A stretch of 6,295 bases of DNA, taken from contig CALCKS010000143.1 of assembly GCA_937965895.1 (NCBI GenBank), positions 1 through 6,295 on the forward strand. The letters are read 5' to 3'. The stretch is from an uncultured Campylobacter sp. (GTDB lineage: Bacteria; Campylobacterota; Campylobacteria; Campylobacterales; Campylobacteraceae). The notes beneath the pieces were generated by a model. That model saw only the letters and a list, made by a program, of their open reading frames with translations, was not told the origin of the DNA and searched no databases. Each line of letters opens with the position of its first letter. Position 1 is the stretch's first letter. This document shows, piece after piece, positions 1 to 6,139 of this stretch. The position numbers and the translations under genes are program-made.

Positions 1-512
1 TCCCAATTTGAAATTGTCATTTTAGAGATAGCTTTTTTACTATCGCCTAATTTACAATCTTTACCAGCTCGCCCCTCGGCTACTACCGCCAAATGATTGC
101 CTCTTATATTCGTTTGCCAAATTTTCCCATCACGCTCGATTAGTTTGCTGTCATATCCGCAACTTACCTCCTTTATTCCTTGTTCTTTTATTATTTTGAT
201 CGCTATCTCGTCGTTGATATATGCGTCGCCTACCAAAAAATCCCCCTCACGGCGTACATTTTGGATATGTCCTATCGCTGTATCTTTCCAATTCTTGGCT
301 GTTACGTCGTCGTCTGGGTGTGTTAGCGTTAGCGGCTTACCCTCAAAGCTTTTAATTGTTTCAGGGCTAAAAACTTCTTTTTCATCCCGAAAAACTTTAT
401 AAATTTTTCCGTTTGTGCGTCCGATTTCCTCGCCTAGGTATTCCATAGGCTCAATGCTTGCCATTTTGGCTTTTGTTACTATGTAGCCATCATCATTTAT
501 TTTAAAATCCAT
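1..512 (-). CDS. DUF2213 phage scaffold/prohead-protease-like protein (3' end outside window)
   Basis: The frame is open from an ATG at 512-510 to the left edge, giving 170 codons with no stop, so the C-terminus is missing. The ATG follows directly on the TAA of the MuF gene with no spacer, which suggests translational coupling. The N-terminal part matches what I know of DUF2213: 'PLTLTHPDDDV' at residues 60-70, 'AIGHIQNV' at 79-86, 'EVSCGYD' at 115-121 and 'IRGNHLAVVAEGRAG' at 136-150. Members are found in phage head operons next to portal and MuF genes. They are thought to be related to HK97-type prohead proteases with a scaffold region behind the protease domain. His65, Ser117 and His140 are placed as a Ser-His-His assemblin-like active site would require, but this is inference. 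The likely role is cutting or scaffolding the capsid during prohead assembly. The family call is firm; the catalytic role is less so. Confidence 0.87.
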   Translation of the reverse strand, partial: MDFKINDDGYIVTKAKMASIEPMEYLGEEIGRTNGKIYKVFRDEKEVFSPETIKSFEGKPLTLTHPDDDVTAKNWKDTAIGHIQNVRREGDFLVGDAYINDEIAIKIIKEQGIKEVSCGYDSKLIERDGKIWQTNIRGNHLAVVAEGRAGKDCKLGDSKKAISKMTISNW

Positions 513-1337
513 TTAAACCCCTAAAATTGCTTTTGCAAAACATCGGCATTGTATATCAACGCCAGGCTTGCATTTCGGCTTGTCTGCTTCTCTCTTTATC
601 CAAGTTTTGCCACCGTCTTTGCTATACACGCTATCATCATCAAAGCGACATAGCACGCCCTGCATATTTGCGTGTGTGTGTCTTACCCGCTCATCTTTAG
701 CCGTGCACCAAATATAAAGCTTTACGCCTAGCCCCTGCATTCGTTCTTGATCTAGCTCGGCGTTAATTTTTGCCGTTTGATCTCTAGCTATTAGCCTAGC
801 TCTGCTTTTGCTTACGCCCGTGCGTTCGTGTATGATCGTTGCTAAATTTTCAGCCCTGCCATTTTTTAAATAGCTCTCTCTTATTGCCTTTTCTACGTCG
901 TTTAGATAGTCATTTTTTACCGAGGTTATTAAGCTCACGTTTTTGGCTACGTATTCGTCTAGTTTTGTTTTTACGGCAGTATCTCCCACAAGCGGCGTTA
1001 GGTCTATATCCGTGCCTTTTTGCACGTTTTGAATTAGTCGCTCTTTGTTTGTTTCATTTACTGCACCAACCACACCGCGGCTTAGCTTTTTGGCGTAGTC
1101 TAATGTGTCAGCTTTTCGTAGTCCGTCTAGTATTTGGGTTGTGTGTTCTATTATTTCGGCGTCGCTAGGATTACCAAGCAAAAACGCTCTAAGCCTTTTT
1201 AGTAGCGTCGTCTTTAAAGAGGCGATTAGTAATAATAAAGCGTTGCGATATTTAACCTCTGCACGCTTGCTAGGTTGCACTGGCTTAAACTCTTTATTGC
1301 GTTTCTTGCTAAATAGCTCAGATAAGGTCGGTTTCAT
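513..1337 (-). CDS. Phage Mu F-like / SPP1 gp7-like head morphogenesis protein
   Basis: This 274-residue protein carries the MuF minor head protein domain in its C-terminal 100 residues. Visible family marks are 'SRARLIARDQTAK' at 178-190, 'GLGVKLYIWCTAKDERVRHTH' split over 202-222 (the family's W..t.D.rvR..H pattern), a short Gly after it at 227, and the closing 'KPGVDIQCRC' at 257-266. Residues 1-170 are mostly helical and charged, typical of the variable part of the family. MuF-type proteins are minor capsid components that bind near the portal and travel into the prohead; some help deliver proteins or DNA. The ATG lies 20 bp inside the 3' end of the portal gene and has no clear ribosome site, so coupling to portal translation is likely. 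There is no C-terminal toxin fusion as seen in some MuF proteins; the chain ends four residues after 'CFAKA'. Confidence 0.92.
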   Translation of the reverse strand: MKPTLSELFSKKRNKEFKPVQPSKRAEVKYRNALLLLIASLKTTLLKRLRAFLLGNPSDAEIIEHTTQILDGLRKADTLDYAKKLSRGVVGAVNETNKERLIQNVQKGTDIDLTPLVGDTAVKTKLDEYVAKNVSLITSVKNDYLNDVEKAIRESYLKNGRAENLATIIHERTGVSKSRARLIARDQTAKINAELDQERMQGLGVKLYIWCTAKDERVRHTHANMQGVLCRFDDDSVYSKDGGKTWIKREADKPKCKPGVDIQCRCFAKAILGV

Positions 1338-2553
1338 CGGCTGGCTCGTCTAACTTTTGGGCTAAAAGCTCGGCTTCGGTTATATCCTCGGGGCTTATAT
1401 TCTTAATCAAGCCCTCGTCTTTTAGCTCTTTTAAAATGATCGCCTCGGTTATTACACCCTTGTCTAGTAAATTGCCCAACGCCGTGCTTTTTACGTTTAA
1501 AATTTCAGCTTTTTCTTTATCGTTTAGGCTGTCTATGCTGTAAAAATCGTATTCTAGAGTTTCGCCTAAGATAAAAGGATCAATAAAGTCATAAACTGGG
1601 CGCAGTAGGGTGTTTTGTAGTTCATTAATCGTTTCATAATATGCTCGGTTGTCCTCCTCGCCACTACTAAAACCACCAGCACCCTCGCCGAAAAGTATGC
1701 TAATAGGGCGGTTTAAAGCCCCGGCTACTACTATACAGCTCTTACTCCAAAGCTCGGCTATCCCCGTTAAATTGTTTTCTTTGGTTAAGTAGTCATCCTC
1801 CATATCCATAGCGATTGCGTTAGTGTAGCTTTTTGCTGAATTGATTAATTTTAAGCGTTTTAAAATTTCGTCTTCATTGCCAGTCGCTATTTGCTCGTTA
1901 TATCCGTGCATTTTATATACATCTATTTTGCACTCCTCGATCAAGTCGCTAACGCTTAGCGTGATAGTGTCAAACATCTTTATCACATCAAGGGCGGTGG
2001 CTATGTCGCTTATGCTTTCACGTTGCTCTATGCCATAGCTCTTTATTCCACCTTGCACTATACAAAGACGGCTAACGTGTGTCTTAACTCCTTTTACATC
2101 ATAAAGGCTAGGTCGGTTAAATTTGTGTTCTGCATTTCTTGCTTTAAATTCGCCCTTACCAAAAACGATAAATTGTTTAATTGTTTCATTAGGCACTAAT
2201 GGGAGTTGGTAGGTTTCCTCGCTTGCGTCTGTTACGGCTAAAACTGCCGCCTCTCCGTATAGTAAAACGTTAAAAAGTAAATCTTTAATAACGCCCTCAA
2301 TCTCTAGCTTGCCGCATGCGTTAAAAAACTCTTTTTTGCGCCCCTCGTCTATTTCCCCCCAGTCGATCTCGCGCCCCATTTTTAGCATATCGCCTATGGT
2401 CTTTTTAATGTAACGTTTGGCTATCCAGCCGTTGTTGTAAGCATTTAGAAGCTGTGTGTTTGTGACTAATAATGGCGTATAATCTCTATTCGCCGTCATT
2501 TGACCCATTTTGGTTACTAGGTTTTCTAAGCTATCGGTTATTTTTTGCCCCAT
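1318..2553 (-). CDS. Phage portal protein (DUF1073 type)
   Basis: This 411-residue protein would form the dodecameric ring at the capsid vertex through which DNA is pumped. It sits directly after terL and before the MuF gene, the standard portal slot. Sequence marks of the DUF1073 portal family are 'LLYGEAAVLAV' near residues 97-107, a 'KTHVSRLCIVQG' segment (the portal iH.SR motif) near 157-168, 'ALNRPISILFGEGAGGFSSG' near 278-297 and, just after, 'EEDNRAYYETINELQNTLLRP' in two pieces, the usual FG..p.G...g..D...YY..I...Q...LrP pattern. The C-terminal 60 residues are acidic and helical, as expected for the clip/crown end. The ATG has AAAAGG upstream at a seven-base spacing, but that site is folded into a hairpin (separate entry). 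Databases sometimes label this family as anti-CBASS Acb1-like; I see no phosphodiesterase domain here. Confidence 0.9.
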   Translation of the reverse strand: MGQKITDSLENLVTKMGQMTANRDYTPLLVTNTQLLNAYNNGWIAKRYIKKTIGDMLKMGREIDWGEIDEGRKKEFFNACGKLEIEGVIKDLLFNVLLYGEAAVLAVTDASEETYQLPLVPNETIKQFIVFGKGEFKARNAEHKFNRPSLYDVKGVKTHVSRLCIVQGGIKSYGIEQRESISDIATALDVIKMFDTITLSVSDLIEECKIDVYKMHGYNEQIATGNEDEILKRLKLINSAKSYTNAIAMDMEDDYLTKENNLTGIAELWSKSCIVVAGALNRPISILFGEGAGGFSSGEEDNRAYYETINELQNTLLRPVYDFIDPFILGETLEYDFYSIDSLNDKEKAEILNVKSTALGNLLDKGVITEAIILKELKDEGLIKNISPEDITEAELLAQKLDEPADETDLI

Positions 2554-2558
2554 TATTC

Positions 2559-2588
2559 CGCCTTTTATTTTTGATCAATAATAAGGCG
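2559..2588 (-). promoter_or_regulatory. Hairpin covering the portal ribosome binding site
   Basis: In the only real gap of the operon, between the terL stop and the portal ATG, the minus-strand RNA can fold CGCCTT at 2588-2583 onto AAGGCG at 2564-2559. The stem extends by five A-U pairs past one bulged U at 2582, and the loop is seven bases. The 3' arm contains the AAAAGG Shine-Dalgarno of the portal gene, so the folded form would hide it. A ribosome finishing terL (stop at 2601-2599) would cover the 5' arm and open it. A second AACGCCT copy at 2600-2594, ten bases from the first at 2590-2584, could pair alternatively. In this direction there is no U run after the stem, so it is not a terminator for the phage genes. 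Read on the plus strand it is followed by TTTTT, so it could stop antisense transcription. The structure is seen; the function is inferred. Confidence 0.5.
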
Positions 2589-2598
2589 TTTTTAGGCG

Positions 2599-3819
2599 TT
2601 AGCTTCGGCTTGTGATGTGTCCCCAAATTGTTGTTTTGCTTTTTATTAGTGGCTCTAGGGCGTAACGCAATGCGTCTATGTAGTGGTTATTTTCGTCTAG
2701 TATTTGTGGCAATATATCACCGCTGTGTGGATCGGTTTTATAGCTGTACAGTCTAAATTCTCGTGCCGTTTCTACGCAGCGCTCGTGTATTATAATTGCT
2801 TCAAAACTGCGTATAAACTCTATGCCGTCCTCTATGCTGCCTTTGCCTTTTATTGTTGGCGTTATCATACTTAGTCCGTGCCTTTTTAGATAGCTTATAC
2901 TTTCAGGGCGTGCGTTGTCGGCTCTTATTACATATTTATGTATATTTTCGATACGTTCTTTTAAAAACTCCGCCGTATAATCAAGCTCTAACCCTACCGC
3001 TCCAGCTTCGTGGCTTATATAAAGTTTGCGATCGTGTATATAGCACCTTATCGCAGCCGTTGGGTCGTTAGCAAAGCCGAAGTCTAAGCCGTGATAAGGA
3101 TTTCCTAGCCCATCAGTGCTAAAATTTTCTACTCTAAATTTGCCCTTGAAAATAAGGGCATCACTCTTTGTGTTGTAGCCCCCTAGCCAAATATGCTCAT
3201 AGATGCTGGGATTATACCTGCGGTCATATTCCTGCTCATTAAATAGTTCGGTTGGCAAAAATGGGTTATCGCTAAAATTTGCCGTAACTAGAATAAAATC
3301 AGTCGCGCCGTTCTCTTGCATTTGTTTAAAAAAGCTATCCACTGCGTCCGTTTCGTTTTCAGGGTTCCAGCTAAACCAAAGCTCGGAGTTTTCTTTGCGT
3401 ATAGTCGGACGTAAAAGCTCTAGGCTTCGCTTGCTTAGGTTTTGTGCTTCCTCTACCCACGCAACATCAAAGCCCTCTAGCGATTTTATACTATCGGCTG
3501 TATGGTCTTGCATACCTTGAAAAATTATTAACCCATTGCCCCTTTTAGCCCTAATCTCGGTTAGTGTTATCTCAAAATATTCACTTACGCCTAAGCTGTT
3601 TATTTTGCTTTCTATTAGAGCTTTTGATGAAAATTTTAATGAGCGTTGTATTTCTCTTATGCAAACTATGCGAGAGTCTGGGTTAATTAGCATTGTTTCG
3701 ATTATGCACTCAGCGAAAAAATGGCTTTTACCGCTACCACGTCCGCCCTTAGCCCCTTTGTATCTTTTGCTTTCTAATAATGGCTCAAATATAGGGGCAG
3801 TGTTTAAATCAATTATCAT
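2599..3819 (-). CDS. terL: Terminase large subunit (Terminase_3 type ATPase/nuclease)
   Basis: This 406-residue protein is the packaging motor. The N-terminal ATPase has Walker A 'GGRGSGKS' at 25-32, Walker B 'FDVAWVEEAQ' at 117-126 with the catalytic Glu pair at 123-124, and the coupling motif 'SWNPEN' at 150-155. The C-terminal RNase H-like nuclease shows Asp246 in 'GLDFGFANDPTAA', Asp301 in 'IRADNARPE' and Asp382 in 'NHYIDALRYALEP', the three metal-binding acids expected. Length is normal for the Terminase_3 (PBSX/SPP1-like) family and all motors residues are present, so it looks functional. It hydrolyses ATP to drive concatemer DNA into the prohead and cuts it when the head is filled. The ATG overlaps the terS stop as ATGA with no good ribosome site, so synthesis is probably coupled to the small subunit. 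I cannot tell headful from cos packaging from the sequence alone. Confidence 0.96.
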   Translation of the reverse strand: MIIDLNTAPIFEPLLESKRYKGAKGGRGSGKSHFFAECIIETMLINPDSRIVCIREIQRSLKFSSKALIESKINSLGVSEYFEITLTEIRAKRGNGLIIFQGMQDHTADSIKSLEGFDVAWVEEAQNLSKRSLELLRPTIRKENSELWFSWNPENETDAVDSFFKQMQENGATDFILVTANFSDNPFLPTELFNEQEYDRRYNPSIYEHIWLGGYNTKSDALIFKGKFRVENFSTDGLGNPYHGLDFGFANDPTAAIRCYIHDRKLYISHEAGAVGLELDYTAEFLKERIENIHKYVIRADNARPESISYLKRHGLSMITPTIKGKGSIEDGIEFIRSFEAIIIHERCVETAREFRLYSYKTDPHSGDILPQILDENNHYIDALRYALEPLIKSKTTIWGHITSRS

Positions 3820-4352
3820 TTATCAAGCTTTACTATTGTGCGTCTTATTTCGGTTACATCAGTTTGCTGTGCGTTGGTGTTGTTTATACTAATGTTGCCA
3901 GTGCGTGAATTTACTCCTAGCGTCAGGCTTGCTTTATCTATGGCTTCTTGCAAAGCCTTATAATCATTCGCATTTAATTCTACCGGTTCGAAATTTTGCA
4001 CACCATCACCCACGCCAACTTTTTCAAATTTGGTATTTTTATCTAACATGTCCATCACTCGATTAAGATTTTTTTGCGTAGCATTAAATATTAATCCGCG
4101 GTTATATGCTTCATCTTTAGCAGTGCTCAAAATACTGCTCATTTCTATCTCTGATTTTTGAGTTTGTGCCGATAATAGCGTTATTTGAGCTTCCACTAAG
4201 TGCTCATTTTTTGGCGTTAATCCTTTGAGTAAATTGGCCACAGTGCCATTTGATACGCTATGTTTTTTTGCTAGCTCCCTTTGTGAAAATTTGCCCGTAT
4301 GAAAGTCAGCTAAAATTTTCTCTTTTATCTCGTCTGTTATTTTTCCCACCAT
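3816..4352 (-). CDS. terS: Terminase small subunit
   Basis: This 178-residue protein begins with a homeodomain-like helix-turn-helix: 'ILADFHTGKFSQRELAKKHS' at about 13-32 followed by 'VSNGTVANLLKG', the DNA-recognition helix. The middle (about 50-110) is helical, suited to oligomer formation, and the tail is polar and Asn/Thr-rich before 'EIRRTIVKLDK'. Small terminase subunits of this build form a ring that recognises the packaging start site and loads TerL. The position, immediately before terL with a four-base ATGA overlap, is decisive. A TAGGGG ribosome site lies just before the ATG; it straddles the stop of the preceding gene, six bases away. A GTG follows the ATG as the next codon, so the start could be one residue later. 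The tail is low complexity and probably contacts TerL (inference). Confidence 0.88.
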   Translation of the reverse strand: MVGKITDEIKEKILADFHTGKFSQRELAKKHSVSNGTVANLLKGLTPKNEHLVEAQITLLSAQTQKSEIEMSSILSTAKDEAYNRGLIFNATQKNLNRVMDMLDKNTKFEKVGVGDGVQNFEPVELNANDYKALQEAIDKASLTLGVNSRTGNISINNTNAQQTDVTEIRRTIVKLDK

Positions 4353-4358
4353 CTACCC

Positions 4359-4718
4359 CTAAAATAAAGTCAGTTGTTGATATTTTTTCTTTTTATACTT
4401 GCGTTTAGGCTTTGTGCTTAAATATTTACTTTGGCACATCTTACTCCTACTTGCTGTCATTCTATGCTTTAACACCCAATCTAAAAATTCTTTAGGCGTA
4501 TTTAATAGCGTGTTAAGCTCTGCTTGGTATTTCTTTACCTCGCTTGCTCTTAGATTATTGATAACGGTTTCGTCCGTATAAGGGCTATTTAACACTTCCC
4601 TTATTAAAAACGAAATTTCCGTTAAATAATAATGATCCTCTCGTTTTTCCCAATCTGGGTAAAACTTATCAAGCACGGCATAAAATACGTCTAGATGTTT
4701 TAAATTAGGTAAATCCAT
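4359..4718 (-). CDS. Unidentified 119-residue protein ending in a sliding-clamp-binding motif
   Basis: I do not recognise the family. Residues 1-85 look helical and mixed in charge, with aromatic clusters at 'DVFYAVLDKFYPDW' and 'HYYLTEISFLIREVL'. Residues 86-112 are strongly basic ('KPKRKYKKKKY' at 103-113), and the chain ends in QLTLF (115-119). QL[S/D/N]LF at the extreme C-terminus is the classic bacterial beta-clamp (DnaN) docking peptide, seen for example in polymerase and MutS families, so I infer that this protein binds DNA and the host clamp. The gene is four bases downstream of the DUF1064 stop and six upstream of terS. Its ribosome site is poor (AGGA about 12 bases from the ATG), so coupling to the previous gene is likely. 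Possible roles are clamp-tethered recombination or repair, clamp-dependent late transcription, or interference with host replication; none is shown. That it is a real gene is well supported by the tight packing and AT-rich phage-like codon use. Confidence 0.78.
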   Translation of the reverse strand: MDLPNLKHLDVFYAVLDKFYPDWEKREDHYYLTEISFLIREVLNSPYTDETVINNLRASEVKKYQAELNTLLNTPKEFLDWVLKHRMTASRSKMCQSKYLSTKPKRKYKKKKYQQLTLF

Positions 4719-4722
4719 TTTT

Positions 4723-5103
4723 CTAATAAATCCTAAACTCGCCCTCTATTACTCCAAGGGCTATTTTTCTCTCAAGTAGTTTTCGTTTTATCTTGAAAAC
4801 GTCCGTTTGCATTCCTTTTACGTCCTCAATGATGCGTGTGCCATCTTTAAGGCGATAGGTAAAATCTGCGATGTATCTGATCTCACGCACGGTTCTAAAG
4901 CCTTGTCTTGTTGTTTCATCTGATATTGTGTAGCTAGGCATTAACGTAAAGGGCACTTGTCTTTTTAATTCGCTTATCTCACCTACTCGCTGTAAAGTTT
5001 CTAGTTCTTGGTTTCTGCGCCATTCCTTAGCACTATCAAAGCCTTTGGTCTTGTGGTTGTGATATTTATTCCTAACATTCACCGAAACGTTGCCAATTCT
5101 CAT
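4723..5103 (-). CDS. DUF1064 family phage nuclease-like protein
   Basis: This 126-residue protein matches the DUF1064 pattern from end to end: 'NKYHNHKTKGFDSAKEW' at 12-28, 'LETLQRVGEISELKRQVPF' at 34-52, 'REIRYIADFTY' at 73-83, and 'IIEDVKGMQTDVFKIKRKLL' at 91-110. Glu27, Asp80, Asp94 and Lys96 are arranged like a compact PD-(D/E)xK nuclease core (D, then DxK after a hairpin), which is the fold proposed for this family. DUF1064 genes are typical of phage replication/recombination clusters, where they have been suggested to act as endonucleases or resolvase-like enzymes; the exact substrate is not known to me. The ATG at 5103 has an excellent AGGAGG (5115-5110) six bases upstream, which settles the start even though it overlaps the HNH gene by 32 bp. 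Full length, no damage seen. Confidence 0.9.
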   Translation of the reverse strand: MRIGNVSVNVRNKYHNHKTKGFDSAKEWRRNQELETLQRVGEISELKRQVPFTLMPSYTISDETTRQGFRTVREIRYIADFTYRLKDGTRIIEDVKGMQTDVFKIKRKLLERKIALGVIEGEFRIY

Positions 5104-5332
5104 CAGCTACCTCCTCGTATTTTTCTATGCTTTCGTGTTTGTGTGCGTGACACCATTGATGACACTCTCTACAAACGGCTATTTGCTTGCTGTCGTCCTT
5201 ATCTGCTCCAAATCTGCCATAGCGTACATGGTGACACTCTATGCTTTGTTGTTTCTCGCATTTTTGGCAAAGTGGGTATGCTTCAAGTAGTCTTAGTTGG
5301 TAGGCTCTGTTTTCACTTCGTGTTAATCTCAA
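5072..5332 (-). CDS. Small HNH-type zinc nuclease (TTG start preferred)
   Basis: From the TTG at 5332 the protein has 86 residues. It shows a zinc-stabilised HNH/beta-beta-alpha metal layout: CQKC (Cys22, Cys25), then 'IECHHVRYGRFGADKDD' with the His pair at 34-35, then 'IAVCRECHQWCHAHKH' (Cys54, Cys57, His58, His62). The first His of the HH pair is the likely general base; His58 or His62 would hold the metal. Small phage HNH proteins of this sort nick DNA and some assist terminase in packaging, while others belong to recombination modules such as NinG; I cannot choose. A longer reading from GTG at 5374 (100 residues) would overlap the previous gene by 46 bp and has no better ribosome site, whereas AAGGGGG sits five bases before the TTG, so I prefer the short form. 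The C-terminus overlaps the DUF1064 gene by 32 bp. Confidence 0.82.
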   Translation of the reverse strand: MRLTRSENRAYQLRLLEAYPLCQKCEKQQSIECHHVRYGRFGADKDDSKQIAVCRECHQWCHAHKHESIEKYEEVADENWQRFGEC

Positions 5333-5511
5333 AATAGCCCCCTTATTTCCTCGTCCTTGTGCTTTTCGTTCCACTTTCTCAATACTTCAAGCACTCCGCT
5401 TGCATCCTTGCGACTTACTTCAAAGCTATCAAGTATCTTTTTGTTTTCGTCTGCTACCTTTGCGATTATGCTAGCTCCGCTTTCGGCTATTGTGATATAT
5501 ACGGCTTTCAT
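5329..5511 (-). CDS. Unidentified 60-residue phage protein
   Basis: No family recognised. From the ATG at 5511 it reads 'MKAVYITIAESGASIIAKV' and then a charged helical half ending 'EEIRGLF'. The first half looks like a beta hairpin or two strands and the second half like one long amphipathic helix (about 29-54). There is no signal peptide, membrane segment or cysteine. The ATG lies one base after the DUF6475 stop. TTG (5523) and GTG (5520) codons in frame upstream would add four or three residues, but the AAAAGGA at 5530-5524 is too close to serve them and fits the ATG better, though at a long 12-base spacing. Its place between a replication gene and an HNH nuclease suggests a small accessory of the replication/recombination module. 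It is accepted as a gene because it exactly fills the space between two coupled genes. Confidence 0.68.
   Translation of the reverse strand: MKAVYITIAESGASIIAKVADENKKILDSFEVSRKDASGVLEVLRKWNEKHKDEEIRGLF
5338..5344 (-). promoter_or_regulatory. Ribosome binding site deciding the HNH start
   Basis: AAGGGGG lies inside the last codons of the 60-residue orphan and ends five bases before the TTG at 5332-5330. That TTG overlaps the orphan's TGA stop (5331-5329), giving a stop-start arrangement in which terminating ribosomes could restart on a non-AUG codon. No comparable site precedes the GTG at 5374. Confidence 0.5.
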
Positions 5512-5512
5512 C

Positions 5513-6139
5513 TCACGCACCAATCCTTTTTATTGCGCCCGTTACTATCGCCTTAATAGGTGATTTTTGCTCAGTTAGGGCTTTAAATTTAGCCACGCCC
5601 ATAAACTTGCCGTCGTTATCCCCGCCGATAAAATATACTGGCTCATTTCCGCCTACTCCGTTAAAGCCGTTATTCGCCTCGCTCTCGCCGATTAGATAAT
5701 CGGGACAAATTTGCGGAGTTTTCGCGTAAATCTTATAAAGCTTGGCAAAGTCCCACTTTTTAAAATTCTCCCAGTCTTGCCCTTCTAGGTTACAAACCTT
5801 TACCCAGCCGCCCCTAGCACGCACTACTGACATTATCGCGCCGTCTTTAAAACACACGCTGCGATAAGGTCCGTAGCGTCCTATCGCGTAAACCAGCTCG
5901 TCTAACGCCTTTTGCGCTTTGGCACTCTCGTCTCCGTTAAGCGCTTCTAAAATTTCCGCAGACGTAGGCATCGTAGGATATTTTCGCGTTTGCCTAACTA
6001 GTTTTAGCGCCGCAGCTAATTCGCGTGCCTCGTAGTCCATTAAATCCTCAAAATAAAGTGCGATAACCGCCGGGCTAAGATCAGCCTTGTAGTATTCGAC
6101 TATCGGCATAAATACGTCATAAAACTCATTTGTCGTCAT
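5513..6139 (-). CDS. DUF6475-type phage protein, probable replication helicase loader/organiser
   Basis: This 208-residue protein starts 'MTTNEFYDVFMPIVEYYKAD' with 'ALYFEDLMDYEARELAAAL' at 27-45 and 'TRKYPTMPTSAEIL' at 51-64. This is the N-terminal pattern shared by DUF6475 and G39P-like phage helicase loader/inhibitor proteins: a small helical domain that ends in a F/Y-P..P...ei motif. The second half holds 'ALDELVYAIGRYGPYRSVCF' at 78-97 and 'GGWVKVCNLEGQDWENFKKW' at 110-129, the core of DUF6475, followed by a glycine-rich stretch (157-178). I infer a role in recruiting or controlling the host replicative helicase at the phage origin, supported by its place at the head of the nuclease cluster. 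The ATG has a perfect AGGAGG (6150-6145) five bases away. GC content is clearly above that of the genes to its left, suggesting separate ancestry. The function is inferred from family and context. Confidence 0.78.
   Translation of the reverse strand: MTTNEFYDVFMPIVEYYKADLSPAVIALYFEDLMDYEARELAAALKLVRQTRKYPTMPTSAEILEALNGDESAKAQKALDELVYAIGRYGPYRSVCFKDGAIMSVVRARGGWVKVCNLEGQDWENFKKWDFAKLYKIYAKTPQICPDYLIGESEANNGFNGVGGNEPVYFIGGDNDGKFMGVAKFKALTEQKSPIKAIVTGAIKRIGA

Noticed and set aside
97..402. Plus-strand open frame antisense to the DUF2213 gene
   Set aside because: It has no recognisable domain and lies wholly over a well-matched DUF2213 reading on the minus strand. The same holds for the other plus-strand frames, for example 839-1168, 2853-3071, 3203-3520, 3536-3892 and 5008-5337, which are mirror frames of real genes.
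1318..2553. An anti-CBASS Acb1 enzyme
   Set aside because: The family name is sometimes carried over to DUF1073 portals. The protein has a full portal layout and gene position. The single H-x-S ('HVSR') is the portal iH.SR motif, and no second His motif of a 2H phosphoesterase with the right context is seen.
2559..2593. Rho-independent terminator ending the terminase transcript
   Set aside because: The U run follows the stem only on the plus strand. In the direction of the genes the stem is followed by GGAATAATG, the portal start, so it would not terminate the phage operon.
4359..4410. Programmed -1 frameshift at the A-rich KKKK codons
   Set aside because: The in-frame heptamers are T AAA AAG and G AAA AAA, which do not allow clean re-pairing. 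The reading frame ends shortly after in a meaningful motif, and no downstream frame continues.
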